A DNA stretch of 64,000 bases. It comes from Anaerolineae bacterium. Lineage in GTDB: Bacteria; Chloroflexota; Anaerolineae; Aggregatilineales; J027. Below the pieces are notes generated by a model. It did no database searches. It was not told the origin of the DNA and saw nothing but the letters and a program-made list of their open reading frames with translations. Shown piece by piece: positions 39,770-48,571 of the stretch (position 1 is its first letter; each line of letters opens with the position of its first letter). Location of the stretch: NCBI GenBank assembly GCA_019913005.1, contig JAIOHL010000252.1, positions 62,001 through 126,000 of the forward strand, in the 5' to 3' direction. Both the position numbers and the translations under genes were made by a program.

Positions 39770-39803
39770 GCCCTCCCGATTGAATCAACCGAGAGGGCGT
39801 TTT
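39770..39803. terminator. Bidirectional intrinsic terminator
   Basis: GCCCTC (39770-39775) pairs with GAGGGC (39793-39798), with an inner GATTGAATC palindrome. TTTT follows on the plus strand and TAATTTTT on the minus strand, so it can end both the HicB-like gene and the giant lipoprotein gene. Confidence 0.75.
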
Positions 39804-39806
39804 CAT

Positions 39807-42800
39807 TTATTGGAAGAAGGTCTGCCGCAGCGATTCGAGGATGAACAGCGCGTGCAGATTTCGACGATTGACGCCGGAGGTCAGGGCCGCATCGGTCAAA
39901 TCCATCGAGCCGAAGCCGCCGACTGAGTACACCCCATTGGTCGCTTCCTGCATCGTGAGATACAGATTCCACAGCGGTACATTCGAATCGGTGGCGATGG
40001 TCGCAATGACCTCGTTGTATTGATTGAGGACATCGAGACCAACCGAACCATCATCGGGCAGGGTCGTCAAAATCGGGATGACGCCGCTTGTCGTCGCGGA
40101 ATCTACCATCTGCTGCAAATTGGAGCGGAAGGTGTCCACGTCAGTGGCAATGGCGTTGGTTGGGGTGAAACTGATAAACACGACACTCGGTTGTGAGAGG
40201 CGCAGTTCACAATCGAAAGGTGTTTCGCCGGGTGTGCAGATATTTGGATCAGCATAGGCCGAGTCAAGCACATTTTCGATTGTCCAGCCTTCGCCTGCCG
40301 CCGCGCTGGTGACATTGAAGCTGGTCGCCGAATCGCCCAACACATCATGGGCGGGTTGGATGTTGTAGTGATTGATGATATTTTGCAGGTCGGGGTAGCT
40401 GCCGAGATCGTAGCTTCCGAGCGCAATATCATCTAAGAAGTCTATATCTCCCAACGACTCATCACCCACTACCGAAAAGACCGTGTTACGGCGACCAAGA
40501 TTAAACACGCCATTTTGATAGACAGGCAGGAGTTCATCATAGAGTTCGGCGACATCCGGCAGAATCGGATAGGCATTGATGTCGAAGGCCTGAGCAATCA
40601 CCGTTGGTTCATTCACAGTGACATCAAAGAAACCTTGTACCGTGCCACCCCGTCCATCATCCACGTTGACAGTGATGGTTGCTGTACCCGCACTGTTGCA
40701 GGTGACATTGACGGTTGAGGCATCAGCGGCAAAGGCTTGGGCGATGCTATCGTTGTTGGAGGCAGCCGTGGCGGTCACAACATCACCATCGGGGTCGCTG
40801 ACGCCGATCACAACGGGCAGGGTCTGACCGATGTCACAGAACTGCGGGTCAATCGGGGCAATGGTCGGAATTTGATTCGCCGCCACGACTTCAACGGTGA
40901 AAGTTGTCAAATTCGTGCCGCCGCGCCCGTCATCCACACTGATCGAAACAGACGCGATACCGGGGCCGACACAGGTCACACTCAAATTGGTGCTGTCGAG
41001 GACGGTTACCTGTGCGACGCCTGCGTTATCGGCAAAGGCTTGGGTGGTGATGAAATCACCATCGGGGTCGAAGGTAGGCACGCCGACAGTGAGAGTATCA
41101 CCGGGGGCACAGGCTTGTGGTGCGATGGCATCAAGGGTAGGTGCTTGGTTCGGAGTGGAAACCTGCACCGAGAAGGTGGTTGCATTGGTGCCGCCGCGTC
41201 CGTCATCGAGATTTAGGGTTACATTGACTGCCCCCGCATTAAGGCAGGTCACGCTGAGGGTGGCATTATCTACGAGGTTGACCTGAACCACACCGTCCAC
41301 ATCCACTTGCGGGAAGATATTCAGCGCATCACTTTCGGGGTCGCTGGCACTGAAATTAACCGTCAGGGTGTCGCCGGGAGCGCAGGTTTGCGGGTCAATC
41401 GGGTTAATGGACGGCGGTTGATTGGGTGCATTGACTGTAACGGTGAGGGTGGTCGAATTCACCCCGCCGCGCCCATCATCGGCAGACAGGGTGATGGTCG
41501 CAAATCCCGCACTATTACACGTCACATTGAGGTTGGCAGCATCCAAGACCACCGCTTGGGCGATGCTGTCGTTGTCGGAGGTGGCGGTCACGGTTAGGAA
41601 ATCGCCATCAGGGTCAGTGGCAACATATGAGACGACCAACGGTTGACCGACATCGCAGGTGACGGGGGTCAGTGGTTGGATAGACGGCGCTTGATTGGGA
41701 GCGGTCACTGATACAGAGAAGGTCGTCGCATTGGTGCCACCACGTCCATCATCCACATTCACGGTAATGGTTGCTGTCCCCGCTCCAACGCAGGTAACGC
41801 TAAGGGTGGCATTATCAAGCACGCTGGCGCTGGCGATACCGTCATTATCCGAAAATGCGGTGATATTCAACAGGTCGCTGTCGGGGTCAATCGGATTGAT
41901 GGCTACCGTGAGTGGTTGCCCGACCTCGCAAGTTTGGGCGGCGATGGGGTCAATCAAGGGTGCTTGATTGGCTGCCTCAACGGTCACGGTGAAATCGGTG
42001 CTGGCTGTGCCGCCGCGCCCATCATCGGTGCTGACGGTAATCGTCGCTGTGCCGGGAGTGAGGCATTGAATGGCTATCGAGAAAGCATCCACGACATTAG
42101 CCGAAGCGATGTTGATGTCGCTAGAGGCGGCAGTCGTTGTCAAGAAATCATTTTCGGGGTCAGTCGCCGTGTAATTGACGATAATCGGCTGACCCGCCTC
42201 ACAGAATTGTGGGTCAATCGGGTTAATCGCAGGTGACTGGTTGGATGTGGTCACATTAACCGCGAAGGCCGTCGCATTGGTGCCCCCGCGCCCGTCGTCC
42301 ACATTGACCGTAATCGTTGCAAAACCATCCGCCGCACAAGTCACGCTGAGGGTGGCATTGTCGGGAACAGTAACACTGGCAATGGCGTCGTTATCCGAGA
42401 AAGCCGTCACAGTCAATGGGTCGCCGTCAGGATCAACGGGGTTGATGGCTACCGTCAGGGGTTGACCAACTTCGCAAGTTTGTGGCGCGAGGGGGTCAAT
42501 GGTCGGCACTTGATTGGGGGCGGTGGCTTCAACCACGAAGGTGGTCGTGGCTGTGCCGCCCAAACCGTCATCTATCGTCACGGTAATGGTGGCAGTACCC
42601 GCATCACCGCAGACGATACTGAGGTTGTTGGCGTCAGCAAGACTGGCACTGATGGCTGGATTATCGGACGAGACATTGGTCGTTAACGGCGTGCTATCGG
42701 GATCAATGGCAAAGTAGGCGACGGTCAGGGTTTGCCCGACCTCGCAGATTTGAGCCGCGATGGGGTCAATGGTTGGGAGTTGATTGGGAGCGGATACGGT

Positions 42801-45800
42801 AACGGTGAAATCGGCACTAGCTGTGCCGCCGCGTCCATCATCGGTGCTAACGGTAATTGTCGCCGTGCCGGGACTGAGACACTGTACCGCAATCGAGAAG
42901 GCATCCGTCACGCTGGCAATTGCAATGCCAGTATCATTGGATGAGGCGATAGTCGTCAGCAGGTCATTGTCGGGGTCAGTCGCAGAGTAATTGACCACCA
43001 GAGACTGATTGCTTTCGCAGGTTTGCGGGTCAATCGGCGCAATGGCAGGCGATTGATTAGGCACACTGACATTAACCGTGAAAGCCGTCGCATTCGTGCC
43101 GCCCTGCCCATCGTCCACATTGACACTGATGGTCGCAAAACCATTGCTTAGGCAGGTGACGTTTAATGTGGCATTGTCTACCACCTCAACCTGTGCCACC
43201 GCTTCGTTGTCGGAAAGGGCCGTGACAGATAAGGAGTCACTGTCGGTATCCGCAACATTGAGTGCGATGGTCAGGGTATCACCAATTTCACAGGTCTGCG
43301 GGTCAATGGCGCTAATGCTCGGTGGCTGATTGGCGGCGGTCACGTCAACAGTAAATCCGGTGGAGGCTTCCCCCCCGCGTCCATCATTGACCGTTACGGT
43401 GATGTCAGTAGAGCCAGCGACCAAACATTCCACCCCCAGCGAGAAGCTGTCAATCACACTCACATTGGCGATGGTCGTATCAGTAGATAGGGCAGTAGTG
43501 GTCAAAACATCGCTGTCCGGGTCGGTTGCGGTGTAATTCACCACCAATTCCTGTCCGGCTTCACAGGTTTGGGTGTCAATGGGGTTAATGGTGGGCAGTT
43601 GATTCGGCACTTCATTGACTACGACATCGAACGTCGTTTCAACGGCGATGTCCGAAGTTACAGAAACCGTAATAGTCGCAGCGCCCACATTGTTACAGGT
43701 CACAGTGAGAGCCGTTTCGCCAAGCTGGACGGAGGCAATGCTGTCATCGCTGGAGAAGGCACTCAAGGCGGTGATGTCGTTGTCGGGGTCGCCGTAATTC
43801 ACGCCTACATCAAAAGATGTCTCAACCAAGCAGGACTGCGAGTCAATGGGCAAAATGAAGGGCGGCTCATTCGGCGGCGTGGTCGCTGTTTCGGTGGGGG
43901 TAGGTGATGGGGTTTCGGTCTCGGTTGAGGTGGCCGAAGGTGTCGCGGTGAATTCAGTGGTGGTCGTCTCAGTGGGTGTCGCTGAGGGTGTTGCCGTAAA
44001 CTCCGTCGTGGCGGTTTCAGTCGAAGTGGCTGAAGGCGTCACCGTAAATTCGGTAGTGGCCGTCTCAGTGGGTGTGGCGGATGGTGTTTCAGTTTGGGTT
44101 GAGGTAGCTGAAGGCGTCGCGGTGAATTCAGTCGGGGCGGTGGGAGTGCTGGTCGGCAGTGTGTTGACCGTTACTCCAAACGCCATATTGGATTGCCCGC
44201 CCCGTGTGTCACTGATGAAAATGGTGATGGTGGCTGGCCCGGCGTTGAGACAGACCAGACTCAAGGTGCTGTCCATATTCAGCGCCACGTTCGCAACATT
44301 GGCATCGCTGGTGGTCGGAGTGACATTGACAGCATCGCCATCCGGGTCACTGATGGTTAAGGGTAGAGCGACAGTTTCACCAACAGAACAGGTTTGTGGG
44401 TCTACCTGTGCGATGGTCGGATTTTGATTGGGTGTATCTACACTAACCGCGAAGGAAATCGGGGTTACGCCGCCCCGCCCATCATCGGCAGTCACGGTAA
44501 TGGTGGCAACCCCGGCACCCACACAGTTGATGACCAGCGGATTATTGCTGATGCTGGCCTGTGCCACTGCATTATCACTGGAGGTGGCCGTCAAGGTTAG
44601 CAAATCGCCATCCGGGTCGGCATAGGACAATACGAGATTCAGGGTGCCTCCGACTTGGCAGGACTGTGGATCAACGGCTGTAACTTGCGGGTATTGGTTA
44701 GCAGCGGTCACGGTAACTGCAAAGGTGCGTGCGGCTGTTCCACCCCGCCCATCATTGACAGTGATCGTGATATTGGCCGTACCCACACTGACACCAGTCA
44801 CGGTGACGATGGCTTCCCCACTTTGGAAAACGGTGGCAATAGCGGCGTTATCGGTGACAGCTTCAATGCCAAGCGAGTCGCTGTCGGGGTCACTGAAAAC
44901 CAACGAGACAGCAATCGTTTGACCTGTCTCAACTGCTTGTGACCCAATCACCTCTAATACGGGAGGTTGGTTGGGAACAGTGGCAGGGTTGACCGAGGCC
45001 GAAAACGAAGCCGACGCACTGCCGCCGCGACCATCGCCGATAGACACGGTGATTTTGGCATCGCCAACCCCGACACCTGTAATGCTGAGGCTGTCCACAT
45101 CTACAGCGGCAACCGCGACAATACCGGGGTCACTGGATAACACGGAAAAGGCGATGGGGTCACCATCAGCGTCACTCAATGACAGGTCAATTTGACGCAC
45201 TTCACCGGCTTCTAATGTCTGGTCGGTAATTACACCAATCACAGGTGGTTGATTCGGCGGCGGCGGGACATTGACCGTAACGGTAAACATGGTGGTAATC
45301 GTACCCCCGCGACTATCGGTCACGGTCACGGTGATATTGGCGGTTCCGGCAGCAATTCCCATAATCCGCAGGGTCGTGCTGTTCACAGGTTGGGCCGTTA
45401 CTAGCCCTTGATTGGTGCTGTTGGCCGTGAAGGTTGTCGGGTCATTATCAGGATCAGAAATCGAGAGCGTAAGATCACGGGCCTCGTTGACATTTAGGGT
45501 TTGGGCTGCAATCGCACCGATACTAGGTGGGTTATTGGTGGGGGCAACCGGGTTGACCACGACTGAGAAAATAATCGAATTCGATGCCTGCCGATTGTCG
45601 GTTGCAACGACGGTCACATTGGCAGTACCGGGGTTGAGTGCGGCCAGATTGATAGTATTCCCCACGCCTTGCGTCGCCGAGACGACGTTGGGGGCAGAAC
45701 TGGTCACGATAAACGTATAGGTATCGCTGTTCGGGTCGGTGATGGTCAGCGGGAGAATCACATTGGTATTTTGCACCATCGTTTGGTTTGGGACACCCGT

Positions 45801-46751
45801 AATGTTGGGTGGACTATTGGTGCTGGGAGAATTCGCTACTGTCACCAAAAAGCTGGTTTCAGCGGTTTTGCCAAAGGCGTCCACCACGCGAACCGTAATG
45901 GTCGCAATGCCGGGGGCCAGCGCGTTGAGGGTAATGGCTTGACCAACCGGAGCGACGGTTAATACGGTGGGATTATCAGTCGAAGCATTCAGGGTAAATG
46001 TGTCATAGTCCGGGTCATACACCCCTAATGCGACAGTCGTTGAGACCCCTGTCCGCAAATTGAGCGGGGCAATCGGGCTAATGACAGGATTTCGATTTTC
46101 CGCGAAGCCTGTGCCAGTTCCGGGTTGATTTGCCCCACCAGCACCCGGCCCAGTTGTGTTGTTGCTCACACGCAGACCCCCCACCAAAACATTGGTGATT
46201 TGGCGTCCCCCGGTGAGATACACATGGAGGCGAACTTGGTAGAGGCCGTCTGGAACGGTAGTAGTGTTCCATGCTCCCAGCACGTTATTAATCACCGGTT
46301 GGGTGATGGCCTGCGGCGTGATGGGGTAGAACAAGCCGCCGGTGTTGGGGTCTGGGCCAAATTCTAGCGCATACTGTACAAAATCGGGATGGCTGGCACT
46401 GCCGAAAATGCTGACATTGCCGCGAATGGCTGTGCCCACGACAGGCGACACAATTTGCATGTTTTCAGGCCACCTTGAGGGTAAGGTGGGGGCGACGCCT
46501 CCCGTGCTTGGGAAGCCACCAAAGGGAGTTGGGGATGGCCCACTACCAGCTACTATGAGCGGGGTGGGGGATACAACTCCCGGCAGGGGCGTATTGATAG
46601 GGGTGACGCTTGGTAGTGAGCGCACCGTTGGGCGACCACTCTCCTCATCATCACCGCCATCAGAACGGCACGCCACAAAAACAAGCGATAACAACAGCAG
46701 CAGGGTGATAACAGCCGTTGCCTTTTGACCAGAAAATTTGAAAGGTAGCAT
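39807..46751 (-). CDS. Giant repeat lipoprotein with SGNH-like C-terminal domain (2314 aa)
   Basis: A 2314-residue exported protein. The signal peptide (TAVITLLLLLSLVFVAC) puts the lipid on Cys28. After a Thr/Pro spacer and a beta domain (FGSASHPDFVQYALEFG, VPDGLYQVRLHVYL), about 19 repeats of 80-90 residues follow: 'NQxPxIxxIDPQTC...DPDxDxLTxTAxSDNxxIAxAxVxDxxxLxVxCxxxGxATITVxVDDGRGGTxAT'. These are cadherin/Ig-like. Repeats 6-19 have two conserved Cys; 1-5 have none. A Thr/Ser/Pro linker follows repeat 7. The last 265 residues resemble a Chloroflexota SGNH-like domain (YDLGSYPDLQNII, CELRLSQPSVVFISF, GVIPILTTLPDDG), but GDS is GDES and GTND is TPTN, so activity is doubtful. ATG 46751 has GGAGGAG upstream. 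Likely a surface adhesin or matrix protein. Confidence 0.9.
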   Translation of the reverse strand: MLPFKFSGQKATAVITLLLLLSLVFVACRSDGGDDEESGRPTVRSLPSVTPINTPLPGVVSPTPLIVAGSGPSPTPFGGFPSTGGVAPTLPSRWPENMQIVSPVVGTAIRGNVSIFGSASHPDFVQYALEFGPDPNTGGLFYPITPQAITQPVINNVLGAWNTTTVPDGLYQVRLHVYLTGGRQITNVLVGGLRVSNNTTGPGAGGANQPGTGTGFAENRNPVISPIAPLNLRTGVSTTVALGVYDPDYDTFTLNASTDNPTVLTVAPVGQAITLNALAPGIATITVRVVDAFGKTAETSFLVTVANSPSTNSPPNITGVPNQTMVQNTNVILPLTITDPNSDTYTFIVTSSAPNVVSATQGVGNTINLAALNPGTANVTVVATDNRQASNSIIFSVVVNPVAPTNNPPSIGAIAAQTLNVNEARDLTLSISDPDNDPTTFTANSTNQGLVTAQPVNSTTLRIMGIAAGTANITVTVTDSRGGTITTMFTVTVNVPPPPNQPPVIGVITDQTLEAGEVRQIDLSLSDADGDPIAFSVLSSDPGIVAVAAVDVDSLSITGVGVGDAKITVSIGDGRGGSASASFSASVNPATVPNQPPVLEVIGSQAVETGQTIAVSLVFSDPDSDSLGIEAVTDNAAIATVFQSGEAIVTVTGVSVGTANITITVNDGRGGTAARTFAVTVTAANQYPQVTAVDPQSCQVGGTLNLVLSYADPDGDLLTLTATSSDNAVAQASISNNPLVINCVGAGVATITVTADDGRGGVTPISFAVSVDTPNQNPTIAQVDPQTCSVGETVALPLTISDPDGDAVNVTPTTSDANVANVALNMDSTLSLVCLNAGPATITIFISDTRGGQSNMAFGVTVNTLPTSTPTAPTEFTATPSATSTQTETPSATPTETATTEFTVTPSATSTETATTEFTATPSATPTETTTTEFTATPSATSTETETPSPTPTETATTPPNEPPFILPIDSQSCLVETSFDVGVNYGDPDNDITALSAFSSDDSIASVQLGETALTVTCNNVGAATITVSVTSDIAVETTFDVVVNEVPNQLPTINPIDTQTCEAGQELVVNYTATDPDSDVLTTTALSTDTTIANVSVIDSFSLGVECLVAGSTDITVTVNDGRGGEASTGFTVDVTAANQPPSISAIDPQTCEIGDTLTIALNVADTDSDSLSVTALSDNEAVAQVEVVDNATLNVTCLSNGFATISVNVDDGQGGTNATAFTVNVSVPNQSPAIAPIDPQTCESNQSLVVNYSATDPDNDLLTTIASSNDTGIAIASVTDAFSIAVQCLSPGTATITVSTDDGRGGTASADFTVTVSAPNQLPTIDPIAAQICEVGQTLTVAYFAIDPDSTPLTTNVSSDNPAISASLADANNLSIVCGDAGTATITVTIDDGLGGTATTTFVVEATAPNQVPTIDPLAPQTCEVGQPLTVAINPVDPDGDPLTVTAFSDNDAIASVTVPDNATLSVTCAADGFATITVNVDDGRGGTNATAFAVNVTTSNQSPAINPIDPQFCEAGQPIIVNYTATDPENDFLTTTAASSDINIASANVVDAFSIAIQCLTPGTATITVSTDDGRGGTASTDFTVTVEAANQAPLIDPIAAQTCEVGQPLTVAINPIDPDSDLLNITAFSDNDGIASASVLDNATLSVTCVGAGTATITVNVDDGRGGTNATTFSVSVTAPNQAPSIQPLTPVTCDVGQPLVVSYVATDPDGDFLTVTATSDNDSIAQAVVLDAANLNVTCNSAGFATITLSADDGRGGVNSTTLTVTVNAPNQPPSINPIDPQTCAPGDTLTVNFSASDPESDALNIFPQVDVDGVVQVNLVDNATLSVTCLNAGAVNVTLNLDDGRGGTNATTFSVQVSTPNQAPTLDAIAPQACAPGDTLTVGVPTFDPDGDFITTQAFADNAGVAQVTVLDSTNLSVTCVGPGIASVSISVDDGRGGTNLTTFTVEVVAANQIPTIAPIDPQFCDIGQTLPVVIGVSDPDGDVVTATAASNNDSIAQAFAADASTVNVTCNSAGTATITVNVDDGRGGTVQGFFDVTVNEPTVIAQAFDINAYPILPDVAELYDELLPVYQNGVFNLGRRNTVFSVVGDESLGDIDFLDDIALGSYDLGSYPDLQNIINHYNIQPAHDVLGDSATSFNVTSAAAGEGWTIENVLDSAYADPNICTPGETPFDCELRLSQPSVVFISFTPTNAIATDVDTFRSNLQQMVDSATTSGVIPILTTLPDDGSVGLDVLNQYNEVIATIATDSNVPLWNLYLTMQEATNGVYSVGGFGSMDLTDAALTSGVNRRNLHALFILESLRQTFFQ
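40610..46095 (-). repeat. About 19 tandem cadherin/Ig-like coding repeats
   Basis: Imperfect units of about 240-280 bases, all in frame inside the giant lipoprotein gene. On the plus strand the repeated words are 'ccgccgcgtccatcatc' and 'caggtttgcgggtcaatcgg'. The copies are diverged, so this is a protein repeat and not a CRISPR or mobile array. Confidence 0.9.
43870..44165 (-). repeat. Thr/Ser/Pro/Glu-rich linker repeat inside the lipoprotein
   Basis: About 95 codons of (EFTATPSATSTET)-like units, a low-complexity spacer between repeats 7 and 8. Its nucleotide units are long and similar, so length variation by recombination is likely. Confidence 0.85.
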
Positions 46752-46967
46752 TACAGCTCCTCCGCAAAAGTGATCGTTATCTGACGACAGGGGACATACA
46801 AAAATATGCCCTACCATGAGATTAATAAATTGCGTAAAGTCTCGCAACCCACAATTGACCACTGATATTCCGTTTACACTGGCAGGGTATTCGGCAGAGC
46901 GAAAAAACGGTAAAATAACCCCAACGCCTATCTGCAAAGAGGATAGGGTCATGGATAGAGGTGCTTC

Positions 46968-47543
46968 ATGGCAGTACGAGAAATTATCACGCCACAAAAC
47001 GCGATCTTGCGGAAAAAAGCCAATAAGGTCACCAATTTTGCTGACCCCAAGCTCCAAACGCTGATCGGAGATATGGTCGAGACCATGCACGACGCCGGGG
47101 GAGTGGGTTTGGCCGCCCCACAGGTTGCCATTTCCCAACGGGTGATTGTGATTCAGTTACCAGATGATGAAGAATCCAAAGAAGAATATGGGGAAAACGC
47201 CGGGGTGCTGTTTGTGGTTATCAACCCCGAAATTGTCAAAGCGTCCGAAGAAATGGTTGAAGGTGTTGAGGCGTGTCTCTCAATTCCCGGCTATTTTGGC
47301 AAGGTGGATCGGCATGTCGCCATTACCGTGCAGGGGCAAGACCGCACCGGGAAAGAATTTCGGATCAAAACTAGAGATTGGTTGGCACGGGTCTTTCAGC
47401 ATGAAATTGACCACTTGAACGGTGTCTTATATATTGACCACGCCAAAGAGGTTTGGCAAGCATCTGAGATGGAAGAAAACGGCGAGTCATTCGATGAACA
47501 GACGGTGGTTGAAACCACTGATGAAAACACCCCGCCTGCCTAA
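46968..47543 (+). CDS. def: Peptide deformylase
   Basis: A 191-residue metalloenzyme that removes the formyl group from new proteins. The three motifs are complete: GVGLAAPQ (residues 45-52), EACLSIPG with metal ligand Cys103, and QHEIDHLNG with His145, Glu146 and His149. The second motif has EAC instead of the common EGC, a tolerated variant. The C-terminus extends about 25 residues beyond the core with an acidic, low-complexity tail (ENGESFDEQTVVETTDEN). The RBS GAGG is 6 bases upstream. It is divergent from the giant lipoprotein gene. The usual partner fmt is not in the window. Confidence 0.97.
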   Translation: MAVREIITPQNAILRKKANKVTNFADPKLQTLIGDMVETMHDAGGVGLAAPQVAISQRVIVIQLPDDEESKEEYGENAGVLFVVINPEIVKASEEMVEGVEACLSIPGYFGKVDRHVAITVQGQDRTGKEFRIKTRDWLARVFQHEIDHLNGVLYIDHAKEVWQASEMEENGESFDEQTVVETTDENTPPA

Positions 47544-47625
47544 GTGGGGGTATGTTTTGCAGCCAGTCCTGTCAATAGTTATAGTGTAATATTCATCCGC
47601 GAACTCTTGGTCAAAGGGGGACGCT

Positions 47626-48546
47626 ATGCAGCGCCTGCGTGAACTTTGGATAGCATTTCGTAATTTTGCGATCTTGTTTTCGTTTATTATGAATTTTATT
47701 GTGCTGCTGGTTTTGATTTTTGTGGTCTTGTTGATCTTCCAAATTAAAAATGGCATTGCCGACCCCCTTTTACAAGGACTGCACGGCAATTTTGTGGGCT
47801 TGGACGAGGCACGTATCCAAACGGAAATTCAGGTCAACGACGAAATTCCAATCAATTTTACACTGCCCGTCTCCGACCAAATTCCGATTAATTTCACGCT
47901 GCCTGTTTCCGACAACACTGATGTCTATTTGACCGAAGACGTTGTGATTGACAATGTACCCGCCTATTTTGCGATTGAGGGTGGCGCAGGCAACATTTCG
48001 GGAACAGTGGATATTCGGTTGCCTGCCGAAACACGCCTGCCGATTCGCCTGTCGTTGAGCGTACCGGTTGAACAAACTGTACCGATCAATATCAATGTGC
48101 CCGTACAGCAAACCATTCCAGTTAGCTTAACCGTGCCAGTAGATATTCCCTTGAACGAAACGCAGTTGCATGAGCCGTTTAACAATCTCAGAAACTTGTT
48201 TGAACCCTATGTCCGCGCTCTGGGGAATTTGCCGAGCAATTGGGGGGATGTGCCGGCATTTGTCGGCGATGTGATGAGTGGCAACGTCAATTTGATGGCC
48301 CCAACGGATTACACGCGCAATCCATGGAAGGGCTTTGAAGGCGAACAGACTGCTGAACCGAGCGCCACTGAATCGCCAGCACCGGATGGCACGCCAATAG
48401 AGGGGGCAACCACCGCTCCTGATGGGACGACACCCATCGCACCCGTTGACGGCGGGACACCTGTAACCGAAACACCCCCACCACCTGTCCAGCAGCAAGT
48501 GACACCCACTTTCACACCCTTTGGGGCAACACCTGTCGGCGGTTGA
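47626..48546 (+). CDS. Membrane-anchored protein with short beta-repeats and Thr/Pro tail
   Basis: A 306-residue protein. An N-terminal membrane helix (FIMNFIVLLVLIFVVLLIFQI, residues about 20-40) is followed by an exported region built from repeated strands of about 11-12 residues (IPINFTLPVSD occurs twice in a row; VPININVPVQQ and IPVSLTVPVDI follow), ending near residue 190. A Thr/Pro/Ala-rich tail (about 230-306) has no structure. I do not recognise the family. The regular strands look like a small beta-solenoid or fibre. Strong SD AAAGGGGG lies before ATG 47626. It follows the deformylase gene by 82 bases and precedes the methyltransferase by 25. Confidence 0.75.
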   Translation: MQRLRELWIAFRNFAILFSFIMNFIVLLVLIFVVLLIFQIKNGIADPLLQGLHGNFVGLDEARIQTEIQVNDEIPINFTLPVSDQIPINFTLPVSDNTDVYLTEDVVIDNVPAYFAIEGGAGNISGTVDIRLPAETRLPIRLSLSVPVEQTVPININVPVQQTIPVSLTVPVDIPLNETQLHEPFNNLRNLFEPYVRALGNLPSNWGDVPAFVGDVMSGNVNLMAPTDYTRNPWKGFEGEQTAEPSATESPAPDGTPIEGATTAPDGTTPIAPVDGGTPVTETPPPPVQQQVTPTFTPFGATPVGG

Positions 48547-48571
48547 TTTTCACGAGAATAGGATTTTCTGC

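Noticed and set aside
40610-46095. Regular repeats that could be read as a CRISPR array.
   Set aside because: The units are 240-280 bases, diverged and in frame. CRISPR repeats are 24-40 bases, nearly identical and separated by unique spacers.
40618-46728. A ladder of open frames on the plus strand opposite the giant lipoprotein gene.
   Set aside because: They repeat with the same period as the lipoprotein repeats, are rich in Pro/Arg/Ser, and lack ribosome-binding sites. They are antisense shadows of a repetitive, GC-skewed coding strand.
46752-47138. A longer N-terminus for the giant lipoprotein.
   Set aside because: It would overlap the peptide deformylase gene on the other strand and would bury the lipoprotein signal peptide. 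The ATG at 46751 has a near-perfect GGAGGAG.
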